A stretch of DNA of 64,000 nt from Chloroflexota bacterium (GTDB lineage Bacteria; Chloroflexota; Anaerolineae; DTLA01). The notes beneath the pieces were generated by a model. The model did not search any database and was not told the DNA's origin. It worked only from the letters and a program-made list of their open reading frames with translations. Location of the stretch: assembly GCA_014874485.1 (NCBI GenBank), contig JADBJK010000075.1, forward strand, positions 1 to 64,000, in the 5' to 3' direction. A program made the position numbers and the translations under genes. Every line of letters starts with the position of its first letter. Position 1 is the first letter of the stretch. This document shows, one piece after another, positions 1 through 7,680 of this stretch.

Positions 1-2127
1 GTCGCGCCGCTCCTGCTCATCCATCGCGCGCTGAGCATCCCGGCGCTGCGCGAAGAGGCGCAGGTGGATGCCAAGACAGGGCTGTACAACGCCAAGTATT
101 TCGCCAACGCGCTCAATGAGGAACTGCGGCGCGCGCGGCGGTTCGGTCGCCCTCTGGCCGTCATCATGGCGGACTTGGACGGGCTGCGCCACATCAACAA
201 CACGCACGGCCACCTGGCGGGCGACGCCGTCCTGGAGGCTATCGGGAAGATCATCCGCGAGCAGATTCGTGAATACGACGTGGCGGCCCGCTTCGGCGGC
301 GAGGAGTTTGCCCTGGTGATGCCCGAAACGACGACCCACGAGGGATACGTCGTGGCCGAGCGTATCCGCAAGGCGGTGGAGTCCACCCCCATCCAGATAC
401 CGACGCGCGTGGAGCCCATCTACGTAACCGTCACGGCGGGAGTGGCGTCGTATCCCGATGACGGCTACGAGCCGCAGCACTTGCTCCACGCCGCCGACGT
501 GGCCCTGTACCAGGGCAAGGCTTCGGGCAAGAACCGCGTCCGCATGTCGGCCCCGGGCGAGCGTGGGGAGCCGCCCCTCGGCCCATCCGGGGGCAACGCC
601 ACCGAGGAACCGCCTGCCGCGCCTGCGCCGGGGCCTGGCCGGACCTACGCGCCCATGACCGCGCCCGTGGGCCCGCCCAACCCCCGGGGCGAGCACGCCA
701 CCCCGCCGACGAAGCCGCGCCGCATGCCCAAATCGGCGTGGGCGTTCCTGATTGTGGTCATGGTGTGCGGATTGGCGCTGTGGGTCTTCTATCTCCCCTC
801 GGTGGCGCGCTCCGACGTGTTTGACGTGAAGGGGCTGGCCATCCTCGCCGTGTTTGCCGCGTTAGCGGAGCTGTTCTCGGTGGACCTGTACGGAGCCAGC
901 ACCGTGTCGGTGAGTTTCGTGGCGATCTTTGCGGCGGTGCTGATGTACGGGCCTGTGGGCGCGGCCCTGATCGGCCCGGTCATCGCCCTGGGCCACTGGA
1001 TCAAGCGACGGCCGCGCATCTACCAGGTGGTGTTCAACGCGGCCAACCACACGATTTCTAGCATGGTGGCGGCGCTCCTCTTCGCCGTGGCGGGCATCAA
1101 ACTGCGACCGGAGAATATCGTGCTCCTGGCAGTGCCGGTGCTGGGGGCGGGGATGGTCAACTACTTCGTGAGCACGATGCTCCTGTCCACCGTGCTGGGG
1201 CTGTCGGAGCACATCCCCCCGTGGCAGGTCTGGAAGGAACAGTTCCGCTGGCTGGCGGTGCACTATGTGGTGATGTCCTTCCTGGCGCTGTTCTTAGCCC
1301 TGGCGTATCTGACATTTGACGTGTGGGGAATCGTGGCGTTCCTCGCGCCGCTCCTCATCATGCGCTATGCCCAGAAGCAGTATGTGGACCAGACGGTGCA
1401 GAACGTGGCGGCGCTCCGCAAGGTGAATGAGGAACTGGCCCGCGCCAACGAGGAAATCCAGATGATCAACGACGAACTTCTGATGACGCTGGCCAGCGCC
1501 ATTGATGCACGCGACCCCTATGTGTACGGCCATTCGGCGCGGGTGGCCGAGTACGCGGTGGCCCTGGCGCGGGAGTTGAACCTGCCGCCGGAGCGGGTGG
1601 AACTGGTGCGCCGCGCCGCTCTGTTGCACGACGTGGGCAAGATCGGCCTGCCCGAGCACGTGCTCAACAAGCGCGGCAACCTGACAGAAGCGGAATTTGA
1701 GGTGATGAAGCAACACGCTCTGGCCGCCGATGGCATCCTGGGCGTGTGCCACCAACTTCAGAACCTGGTGCCCATCGTTACGGCGCACCACGAGCGCTGG
1801 GACGGCAAGGGGTACCCCGGCGGTCTGGCCGGCGACAGCGTCCCGCTGGAGGCGCGCATCCTGGCGCTGGCCGATGCGGTGGAGGCGATGGCCTCGGACC
1901 GGACGTATCACCGCGCGAAGCCCGCCGAGGAGATCGTGGCCGAGGTGGAGCGGAACGCCGGCACGCAGTTTGACCCTGCGGTGGCTGCCGCGTTCGTCCG
2001 CGTTGTGAAGCGCGAGGGGCCTCAGTTTATCCGCAACTCGGCTCAGGAGGTCAATAGCCGCAAGGGAACCGGACGCTGGCAGCCGCCCGAATGGCTGTCG
2101 CAGGACTGGCAAACGGAGGCCGGATAG
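1..2127 (+). CDS. GGDEF and HD-GYP dual-domain membrane protein, 5' end outside window
   Basis: Cyclic-di-GMP turnover protein with a diguanylate cyclase domain and an HD-GYP phosphodiesterase domain in one chain. The frame is open from base 1, and the GTG at 64 would cut into the start of the GGDEF domain, so the gene begins left of the window. Counting from base 1: GGDEF domain about 20-185 with GGEEF at 99-103 and an RxxD inhibitory-site motif (REYD) five residues before it; a Pro/Gly-rich linker about 190-245; several hydrophobic segments about 248-460; a short coiled coil; then HD-GYP about 510-660 with HDVGK at 543 and HHERWDGKGYPGG from 596. Both active sites look intact. Opposing activities in one protein usually mean that one dominates or a sensed signal switches between them; which applies here cannot be seen. 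A small HTH gene follows within 20 bp. Confidence 0.93.
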   Translation, partial: VAPLLLIHRALSIPALREEAQVDAKTGLYNAKYFANALNEELRRARRFGRPLAVIMADLDGLRHINNTHGHLAGDAVLEAIGKIIREQIREYDVAARFGGEEFALVMPETTTHEGYVVAERIRKAVESTPIQIPTRVEPIYVTVTAGVASYPDDGYEPQHLLHAADVALYQGKASGKNRVRMSAPGERGEPPLGPSGGNATEEPPAAPAPGPGRTYAPMTAPVGPPNPRGEHATPPTKPRRMPKSAWAFLIVVMVCGLALWVFYLPSVARSDVFDVKGLAILAVFAALAELFSVDLYGASTVSVSFVAIFAAVLMYGPVGAALIGPVIALGHWIKRRPRIYQVVFNAANHTISSMVAALLFAVAGIKLRPENIVLLAVPVLGAGMVNYFVSTMLLSTVLGLSEHIPPWQVWKEQFRWLAVHYVVMSFLALFLALAYLTFDVWGIVAFLAPLLIMRYAQKQYVDQTVQNVAALRKVNEELARANEEIQMINDELLMTLASAIDARDPYVYGHSARVAEYAVALARELNLPPERVELVRRAALLHDVGKIGLPEHVLNKRGNLTEAEFEVMKQHALAADGILGVCHQLQNLVPIVTAHHERWDGKGYPGGLAGDSVPLEARILALADAVEAMASDRTYHRAKPAEEIVAEVERNAGTQFDPAVAAAFVRVVKREGPQFIRNSAQEVNSRKGTGRWQPPEWLSQDWQTEAG

Positions 2128-2146
2128 ATACATGGAGGAGGCACGC

Positions 2147-2338
2147 ATGAACGAACTGCCGACGCAGAAGATGTTGACCATCCGCGACGCTTCGTTGCGG
2201 CTGAATCGCTGCGCGGAGGTCGTGAGGCGCTATGTGCGCGAAGGCAAACTGCCCGCCTATAAACTGGGTCTGATGTGGTACGTGCGCCCGGAAGACGTGG
2301 AGGCGCTTGCCCGCAAACTAAACTCGGCCTCCAAGTAG
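2147..2338 (+). CDS. Small MerR/excisionase-type helix-turn-helix protein
   Basis: A 63-residue DNA-binding protein of the HTH_17/excisionase-like type. The pattern 'LTIRDASLRLNRCAEVVRRYVREGKLPAYKLG' (split here as LTIRDASLRLN and VVRRYVREGKLPAYKLG) followed by 'WYVRPEDVEAL' is the usual winged-helix signature of this family. An ATG at 2132 is in frame, but the sequence TGGAGGAGG lies between it and the ATG at 2147, five bases before the latter, so 2147 is the better start. It sits between two signalling genes and probably shares their transcript. No integrase is nearby, so a role as a small regulator is more likely than phage excision; the target is unknown. Confidence 0.75.
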   Translation: MNELPTQKMLTIRDASLRLNRCAEVVRRYVREGKLPAYKLGLMWYVRPEDVEALARKLNSASK

Positions 2339-2415
2339 GCCTACGGACACAACGGGTCCCATGCCACCACACAGAGAGCAGCACCGCACACCGCTGCGCA
2401 TCTGGGGGAGGACCC

Positions 2416-4761
2416 ATGTTGGCAACCGCACGAGCGAGGATGAACGTGTACGAATCGGCAACCAGCGCCGCGCTGATCGTAGAGGCGGCTACCCCGGAGC
2501 AAATGACGCGCATCGCCGAGATGCTGGCGGAGGCTGCGCCGTGGGTGATGCCTGTGTTCGCCGCTTCACCGGCCCAGGCCGATGACCTGGAGGCTGTCCT
2601 GGTGCGGCGCAACGGATTTGTGGTCCAGCGCGTGCGCACCGCCGACGAACTGGCCGAACTTCTGGAGACGCTGCGACGCATGGGGCCATCGCGGCGGCCG
2701 GCGTCCTGGCTAGGGGGGCTGCTGCGCCTCAGCCTGGCCGTCAGTTCCATCCAGGATCAGGATTCGCTGCTGGAGGAACTCCTGGGGCAGGCAACAGCGC
2801 TCACCGACGCTGCGCACGGGTGCGTGTGGCTGGTGGATGACACCGACGGGCTGCTGAAGCACGTGGCCTGCGCGCCGGACTCAGAGGCGGCCCACGCGGC
2901 TCTGCCCCCCGGCCTTCCCGAATGGGCGCAGGAAAACCGCAAGGCGATCCTCATCACGGCAGGGCCTGCGCCGTCGCTGCTGGCCTACACGCGCTCGGCG
3001 ACGAGCGGGCTGGCCGCCCTGTCCATCCGCCTGGACCGCAAGGTGAAGGGCGAGGCGCTGGCCGTGCCGCTCATGGCCGCCAGCCGCCTGCTGGGCGTGC
3101 TGTGCCTGCAGGCTGGCCAACCGCGCGAGGCGTTCACCGGCGAGCAGTTTGAGGCCGTCTCGGTGATGGCGGCGCAGGTGGCCATGAGCGTGGAGGGAGC
3201 ACGGCTTTTCGCCCGCGTCCAGCAGGGCAAGAAGGAGTGGGAAGCGACCTTTGACGCCATCGGCGAGTCCGTGCTGCTCATCAGCCCCGAGGGCAAAATC
3301 CTGCGCGCCAACCAGGCAGCGGCGAGGGCTGCGGGACGCCGTTTCACCCAGTTGGTGGGCGCGCCCTGCTGCGAGGCGATGAGCGGCACGCCCCATCCGC
3401 CTGACGGATGCCCGCTCCAACAGGTGCTCCAGACGCGCCGCCCCGCGTCGGCGGAAATCACCGACCGCGACGGCTCACGCATCCGCCATGTGGCCATCTA
3501 CCCCATCTTTGACGCGCGGGGCGATATCCAGGCCGTCGTGGAATACGCCCGCGACATCACCCAGATCAAGGCGGCCCAGGCCCGCCTGATGCAGGCCGAG
3601 AAACTGTCGGCCCTGGGCGAACTGACCGCGGGCGTGGCCCACGAATTGAACAACCCGCTGACATCCATCCTCGGCTTCGTCCAACTGCTCCAGCGGACCG
3701 AACTTTCGGACCGTCAGTCGTCGTACCTGGGCGTGATTCACGATGAGACCCGCCGCGCCGCGCGTATCGTGCGCAACCTGCTCACCTTCGCCCGCCGCCA
3801 GGAGCCCGAAAAGAAGATGCTGGACATCAACACCATCCTGGAGGAGACGCTGTCGCTCCTGGCCTACCAACTGCGCGTGAGCGGCGTCAAGGTGGAGCAG
3901 GACCTGGACCCGAACCTGCCGAAGACCGCCGCCGACCCGTACCAACTGCAGCAGGTCTTCGTCAACATCATCAACAACGCGCAGCAGGCGATGCAGGAGG
4001 CCCACGGCGGTGGCACGCTCACCATCCGCACGCTGCCCGTGCTGCGGCCTGCAGGCTACGCCCACAACACGACCCTGAACCTGGCCGACCAACCCGATTC
4101 CACGCTGGAGAGTTGGGTGCGTGTAGAGTTTACCGACGACGGGCCGGGCATCCCGCCCGAACTCCTGACGCGCATCTTTGACCCCTTCTTCACCACCAAG
4201 CCCCCGGGCAAAGGCACGGGGCTGGGGTTGAGCGTTTGCCACGGCATCATCCGCGACCACGACGGGCACATCTGGGCCGAGAGCACGCCCGGGCGGGGCG
4301 CCACGTTCGTGCTGGAACTGCCCGTGCGGGGCATGCGGCGGGCCGAGGCGGAGAAAGCCGCGGCCGACCGCCTGCCCGAATTGCCCCCTGGCAACGTGCT
4401 GGTGCTGGACGATGAAGAGGGCACCCTGCGCCTGCTCAAGGAACTCCTGTCCCAGCACGACCAGAAGGTGGAGACCCTTGCCGACGGCGCGAACGCGCGG
4501 GAACGCATCGCAGCCGCTAACTACGACGTCATCCTGTGCGATGTGCGCATGCCCGGCTTCGGGGGCGACGCGCTGTACGAGTACCTGAAGGAGCATCGGC
4601 CAGAACTTGTCAAGCGGCTGGTGTTCATTACGGGCGACACCGCCAGCGCCCAGACCCGCGCCTTCCTGCGCAAGGCTGGCCGCCCGGTGGTGGAGAAGCC
4701 CTTTGACGTTGCCGAACTCCTGCGTGTCATCCAAAACATCTACCGAGACGTGCGGGAGTAG
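2416..4761 (+). CDS. Hybrid sensor histidine kinase (GAF-PAS-HisKA-HATPase-receiver)
   Basis: Cytoplasmic sensor kinase of 781 residues with no clear membrane segment. Order: an N-terminal region of unclear fold about 1-90, GAF-like domain about 95-255, PAS domain about 270-385, HisKA with the phospho-accepting His at 409 in 'GVAHELNNPLTS', an HATPase domain with N box 'NIINNAQQAM' and G boxes 'DDGPGIP' and 'GKGTGLGLSV', and a C-terminal receiver with the acceptor Asp at 709 in 'VILCDVRMPG' and the conserved Lys in 'VEKPF'. The frame is open from 2275, but ATG 2416 has the ribosome site GGGGGAGGA six bases upstream and avoids overlap with the HTH gene. The phosphate relay output is not encoded next to it, apart from the small HTH protein upstream. 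The TAG stop overlaps the end of a repeat element. Confidence 0.93.
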   Translation: MLATARARMNVYESATSAALIVEAATPEQMTRIAEMLAEAAPWVMPVFAASPAQADDLEAVLVRRNGFVVQRVRTADELAELLETLRRMGPSRRPASWLGGLLRLSLAVSSIQDQDSLLEELLGQATALTDAAHGCVWLVDDTDGLLKHVACAPDSEAAHAALPPGLPEWAQENRKAILITAGPAPSLLAYTRSATSGLAALSIRLDRKVKGEALAVPLMAASRLLGVLCLQAGQPREAFTGEQFEAVSVMAAQVAMSVEGARLFARVQQGKKEWEATFDAIGESVLLISPEGKILRANQAAARAAGRRFTQLVGAPCCEAMSGTPHPPDGCPLQQVLQTRRPASAEITDRDGSRIRHVAIYPIFDARGDIQAVVEYARDITQIKAAQARLMQAEKLSALGELTAGVAHELNNPLTSILGFVQLLQRTELSDRQSSYLGVIHDETRRAARIVRNLLTFARRQEPEKKMLDINTILEETLSLLAYQLRVSGVKVEQDLDPNLPKTAADPYQLQQVFVNIINNAQQAMQEAHGGGTLTIRTLPVLRPAGYAHNTTLNLADQPDSTLESWVRVEFTDDGPGIPPELLTRIFDPFFTTKPPGKGTGLGLSVCHGIIRDHDGHIWAESTPGRGATFVLELPVRGMRRAEAEKAAADRLPELPPGNVLVLDDEEGTLRLLKELLSQHDQKVETLADGANARERIAAANYDVILCDVRMPGFGGDALYEYLKEHRPELVKRLVFITGDTASAQTRAFLRKAGRPVVEKPFDVAELLRVIQNIYRDVRE

Positions 4762-4981
4762 TACTCTGCCATGGGGATTGTTGAGGGTGTGTCATTGCGA
4801 GGGGCGAAGCCCCGAAGCAATCCCAGCAGGCTGTCATTCTGAGGCGCGAAGCCGCGAAGAATCTCGTCAACCGAGATGCTCCGCTTCCAATGACGTGAAA
4901 GGCACGTGCGACGCACCTCCGAGGTGCGTCGCACGTGTGCCGACCGGATTGCTTCGCTTCGCTCGCAATGACAGCGGTTGT
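4760..4981. repeat. Composite palindromic repeat element, copy 1 (reverse orientation)
   Basis: Fills the gap between the hybrid kinase and the flavin reductase gene. The left end, AGTACTCTGCCATGGGGATT, matches the reverse complement of the right ends of the copies at 59711 and 60704. Inside are GTCATTGCGAG and CTCGCAATGAC as inverted ends, a TGTCATTCTGAG-type submodule, and a long hairpin at 4903-4937 with 17-bp perfect arms (CACGTGCGACGCACCTC) and a one-base centre. No protein is encoded. The element starts on the last two bases of the kinase stop codon. Confidence 0.8.
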
Positions 4982-5013
4982 AGGAGCGCCCTTTCGTCCG
5001 AATGGAGATGACC

Positions 5014-5523
5014 ATGAGTGCGTTTGTGCCTATCAGACCTGAAGATGTCGCCGACAATGTGTTCAAACTCATCGGGTCCGACTGGATGCTCATCACCGCC
5101 GGAACCCGAGGCTTCTTCAACATGATGACGGCCTCGTGGGGTGGCCTGGGCGTGCTGTGGAATCGGAACATCGCCATTTGCTTCATCCGGCCCCAACGCT
5201 ATACCTACGACTTCATGGAGCGCTCGGGGTACTTCACCCTCTCGTTCTTCGGCGAGGCGTACCGCGAGGCGCTCAACCTGTGCGGCTCCAAGTCGGGCAG
5301 GCAGATCAACAAGGCGGCTGCTGCCGGCCTGACAGCCATTGTGGGCGAGACGGGCGCGGTGTACTTCGCCGAAGCGCGCCTGGTGCTGGAGTGCCGCAAG
5401 ATTTACTTCCAGGACCTGGACCCCACGCACTTCCTGGATCCGAGCATCCACAAGAACTACCCGGCGCGGGACTACCACCGCATGTACCTGGGTGAAATCC
5501 TCCACTGCCTGGCGAAGGTGTAG
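5014..5523 (+). CDS. Flavin reductase family protein (FMN-binding split barrel)
   Basis: A 169-residue protein resembling small flavin-reductase or flavoredoxin-type FMN-binding split-barrel proteins. Visible features are 'NMMTASWGGLGVLWNRNIAI' near residue 30, which corresponds to the FMN-contact strand of this fold ('N-MT-SW-G'), and 'YTYDFMERSGYFTLSFF', the usual 'tydfie-sgeFtlsf' segment. Two other in-frame ATGs (5002, 5008) exist; ATG 5014 is preferred because GGAG lies six bases before it. Proteins of this fold bind FMN and reduce it or act as small redox carriers; the physiological partner is not evident from the neighbours. The gene is flanked by a repeat element upstream and the asparagine-synthase-like gene 66 bp downstream. 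Confidence 0.82.
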   Translation: MSAFVPIRPEDVADNVFKLIGSDWMLITAGTRGFFNMMTASWGGLGVLWNRNIAICFIRPQRYTYDFMERSGYFTLSFFGEAYREALNLCGSKSGRQINKAAAAGLTAIVGETGAVYFAEARLVLECRKIYFQDLDPTHFLDPSIHKNYPARDYHRMYLGEILHCLAKV

Positions 5524-5589
5524 GGCCCAGATCCCTCATCACGATGGCTGGGTGCCGCCGGGCACGCGCCGATGCGAAAGGGGAGCGCC

Positions 5590-7359
5590 GTGTTTTTCTT
5601 CGCGTACTGGGGCGCGCCCGCGGGAGAACCCCGATGGCGCGATATCCTGTCCCGCCGCGCCGCGTGGCTTGGTCTGCAGTCTCACACATTCTCGCGCGCA
5701 CTGGCCGATGGCCAGGCGTTCGCCTTCGGCTGGGCGAGCATGCGCCCGCCGGACACGGATGCGCTGGTGCGCGAGGACGACGGCCGCCTGACCATCATCC
5801 CGCTGGACACGCTGTCGCGGGCCGAGGCGCTGGCCCAGGGCTCGCCACGGGGATTTGAGACCAACGCGATCCGCATGGACGTGTCGCTCCTGTCGGGCGA
5901 GGTGCGTGTGGCTGTGCCCATTCTGACGGTGGAGCCGTTCTACTACGCCCGCGATGGCGATGGCTGGGCCTTCGGCAACGACCTACGGCTGATGGTGGAC
6001 TGGGCCGGGCTTTGGCTCCATGCGCAGGGCGTGTACTCCATGTTCCAGTGCGACTATGTGCCCCCGCCCTATACCTTGTCGGAGACGGTGCGGCGCGTGC
6101 GGCCTGGGCATGTGTTCACACTTCACCCCGATGGGTCGCCGTCGGAGTGGCAGTTCTTTCGGCCAGACGACATGGTCGCGCCGCCCGACGATAGCGAGCC
6201 GGTGGAGCGCGTGCGCCACGCGCTGGATTCGGTGCTGAGGCAGGTGGGGCGTCCGGCGGTGGTGCATTTCAGCGGCGGCGTGGACTCAGGCCTCGTCGCG
6301 GCGCGGCTGGCGGCGCTGGGCCGCACCGATGTCCGCCTTCACAACTTCACGACAGGCTCGGAATCGGACCCATTCTACAGCCTGGCGCAGGACATGGCCA
6401 CCCACGTGGGCCTGTCCTGCGAGCGCGTCCTCTGGAATCCATCCGCCATTCCAGACATGCTGAGGAACCTGGCTCGCGAGTATGCGGTCCCTGTGCCCGA
6501 TCCGGCCTTCCTGCCGACGCTGGCGCTCGTGCGAGACACGGAGCAATGGGACGAGGCTCCGGTGATGATTGCCACCGGCACCAGCGCCGGGCATCCGTTT
6601 GACACGGCGTTTCGCCTGGGGCCGTGGCGCAAGGTGTACGCCGTGCCCTACCCGCTGCGGTACCTGGGCGCGCTGACCTACCGTCTGTGGTTCTGGCGAC
6701 GGCAGGGCACGGCGGCCCGCGCTACCTCCACGCTGCAACGGAGCATGGAGTTCACCGTCATGCAGAACGCGGCGTTTCTACACGGCACGCTGCGCGGGGT
6801 CGCCTACGACATCCCGCCCGATGTCCGCGCGGCAATGTGGGATGTCCTGGAGGAAGCCCAAATGCGCCCGACTGAGGGGATGAGCCCCGGAGACCGCGTA
6901 GCCATGGCGGCGATGCTGCGGCACGGGACGCACATGTGCGGCGCGCGCCCCTTTGACCCGTTGCGCAGGCGCGGCGCGCTGGCTGTCCACGCCTTTATGG
7001 AGCCCCAGATGATACGGACGGCGTTCTCCATCCCGTGGCACGTGAAGCGGGGCAACGGCGAGGGCAAGGCGCTGCTCAAGGCACTGCTGGCCCAGAGCGT
7101 GCCCCGCGAGTGGGTGTACCGCAAGCGCCAGCCGTTTCTGACGCCGTTCCGCGATGTGTTCACGCACCCGCGGATTCGGGAGATGGTGGGCGATGTGGTG
7201 CTGTCGTCGGGGAACGCGCTCCTGGCGTTCTGTCGGCCTGATGGCGTGCGGGAGGTGTTCGCCCGCGCCCTGGCCGGGGAGACCCTGCACGTGGGCGCGC
7301 AGCGGTTCGTGTGGGTGCTCACGACCCTGTCGCTGTGGCTAGAGCAGATGCGCGGGTAG
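5590..7359 (+). CDS. Asparagine synthase-like protein with degenerate amidotransferase half
   Basis: About 589 residues. The C-terminal half carries the ATP-pyrophosphatase loop 'HFSGGVDSGLVAARLAA' around residue 225 and later segments such as 'FDPLRRRGALAVHAFMEPQMIR' and 'GKALLKALL...VPREWVYRKRQPF', typical of the AsnB synthetase domain that activates a carboxylate as an acyl-adenylate. The N-terminal ~200 residues occupy the place of the glutamine amidohydrolase domain but have no Cys at position 2, so hydrolysis of glutamine is unlikely. GTG 5590 is chosen for the AAAGGGGAG site before it; ATG 5572 is the alternative. Many proteins of this build act in specialised amide, peptide or glycan chemistry rather than asparagine supply, but no peptide precursor or protease gene is adjacent. 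The actual substrate is unknown. Confidence 0.75.
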   Translation: MFFFAYWGAPAGEPRWRDILSRRAAWLGLQSHTFSRALADGQAFAFGWASMRPPDTDALVREDDGRLTIIPLDTLSRAEALAQGSPRGFETNAIRMDVSLLSGEVRVAVPILTVEPFYYARDGDGWAFGNDLRLMVDWAGLWLHAQGVYSMFQCDYVPPPYTLSETVRRVRPGHVFTLHPDGSPSEWQFFRPDDMVAPPDDSEPVERVRHALDSVLRQVGRPAVVHFSGGVDSGLVAARLAALGRTDVRLHNFTTGSESDPFYSLAQDMATHVGLSCERVLWNPSAIPDMLRNLAREYAVPVPDPAFLPTLALVRDTEQWDEAPVMIATGTSAGHPFDTAFRLGPWRKVYAVPYPLRYLGALTYRLWFWRRQGTAARATSTLQRSMEFTVMQNAAFLHGTLRGVAYDIPPDVRAAMWDVLEEAQMRPTEGMSPGDRVAMAAMLRHGTHMCGARPFDPLRRRGALAVHAFMEPQMIRTAFSIPWHVKRGNGEGKALLKALLAQSVPREWVYRKRQPFLTPFRDVFTHPRIREMVGDVVLSSGNALLAFCRPDGVREVFARALAGETLHVGAQRFVWVLTTLSLWLEQMRG

Positions 7360-7612
7360 TGCCTGACCGCAGAGAGAATGGCCCGTTGCTATTACGGGCG
7401 AAGCGAAGCATCTCGGTTGACGAGATTCTTCGCGGCTTCGCGCCTCAGAATGACAGTCTGCTGGGATTGCTTCGGGGCTTCGCCCCTCGCAATGACAACT
7501 TGAGCCTGTCATTGCGAGCGAAGCGAAGCAATCTCCTGCATGCATGGGACTGCCTCGTCGCTGTGCGCCCTCGCAATGACACACCATCAAGAATCCCTGT
7601 GTGTAGAGCATT
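7358..7612. repeat. Composite palindromic repeat element, copy 2 (diverged)
   Basis: Occupies most of the 321-bp gap between two genes. The left end AGTGCCTGACCGCAGAGAGA corresponds to AGTACTTGACCACAGAGAAA of the copy at 60704. The right end 'CACACCATCAAGAATCCCTG' is shared with the copies at 59711 and 60704. Internally there are several alternating GTCATTGCGAG / CTCGCAATGAC and TCAGAATGAC modules with GCGAAGCGAAGC cores. The element begins on the last two bases of the TAG stop codon of the upstream gene. No coding signal is seen up to 7680. Confidence 0.75.
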
Positions 7613-7680
7613 AGGTCTCACCGCGATTCGCGCACCCGCGCCGCGTGGGATAATGTGGGATATCTGTGGGATAACGAGGG

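Noticed and set aside
2275-2415. Extended N-terminus of the hybrid kinase
   Set aside because: It overlaps the HTH gene in another frame and shows no conserved sequence; ATG 2416 has a good ribosome site.
5590-7359. Lasso-peptide biosynthesis locus
   Set aside because: No precursor peptide, transglutaminase-like protease or PqqD-like gene is next to the asparagine-synthase-like gene.
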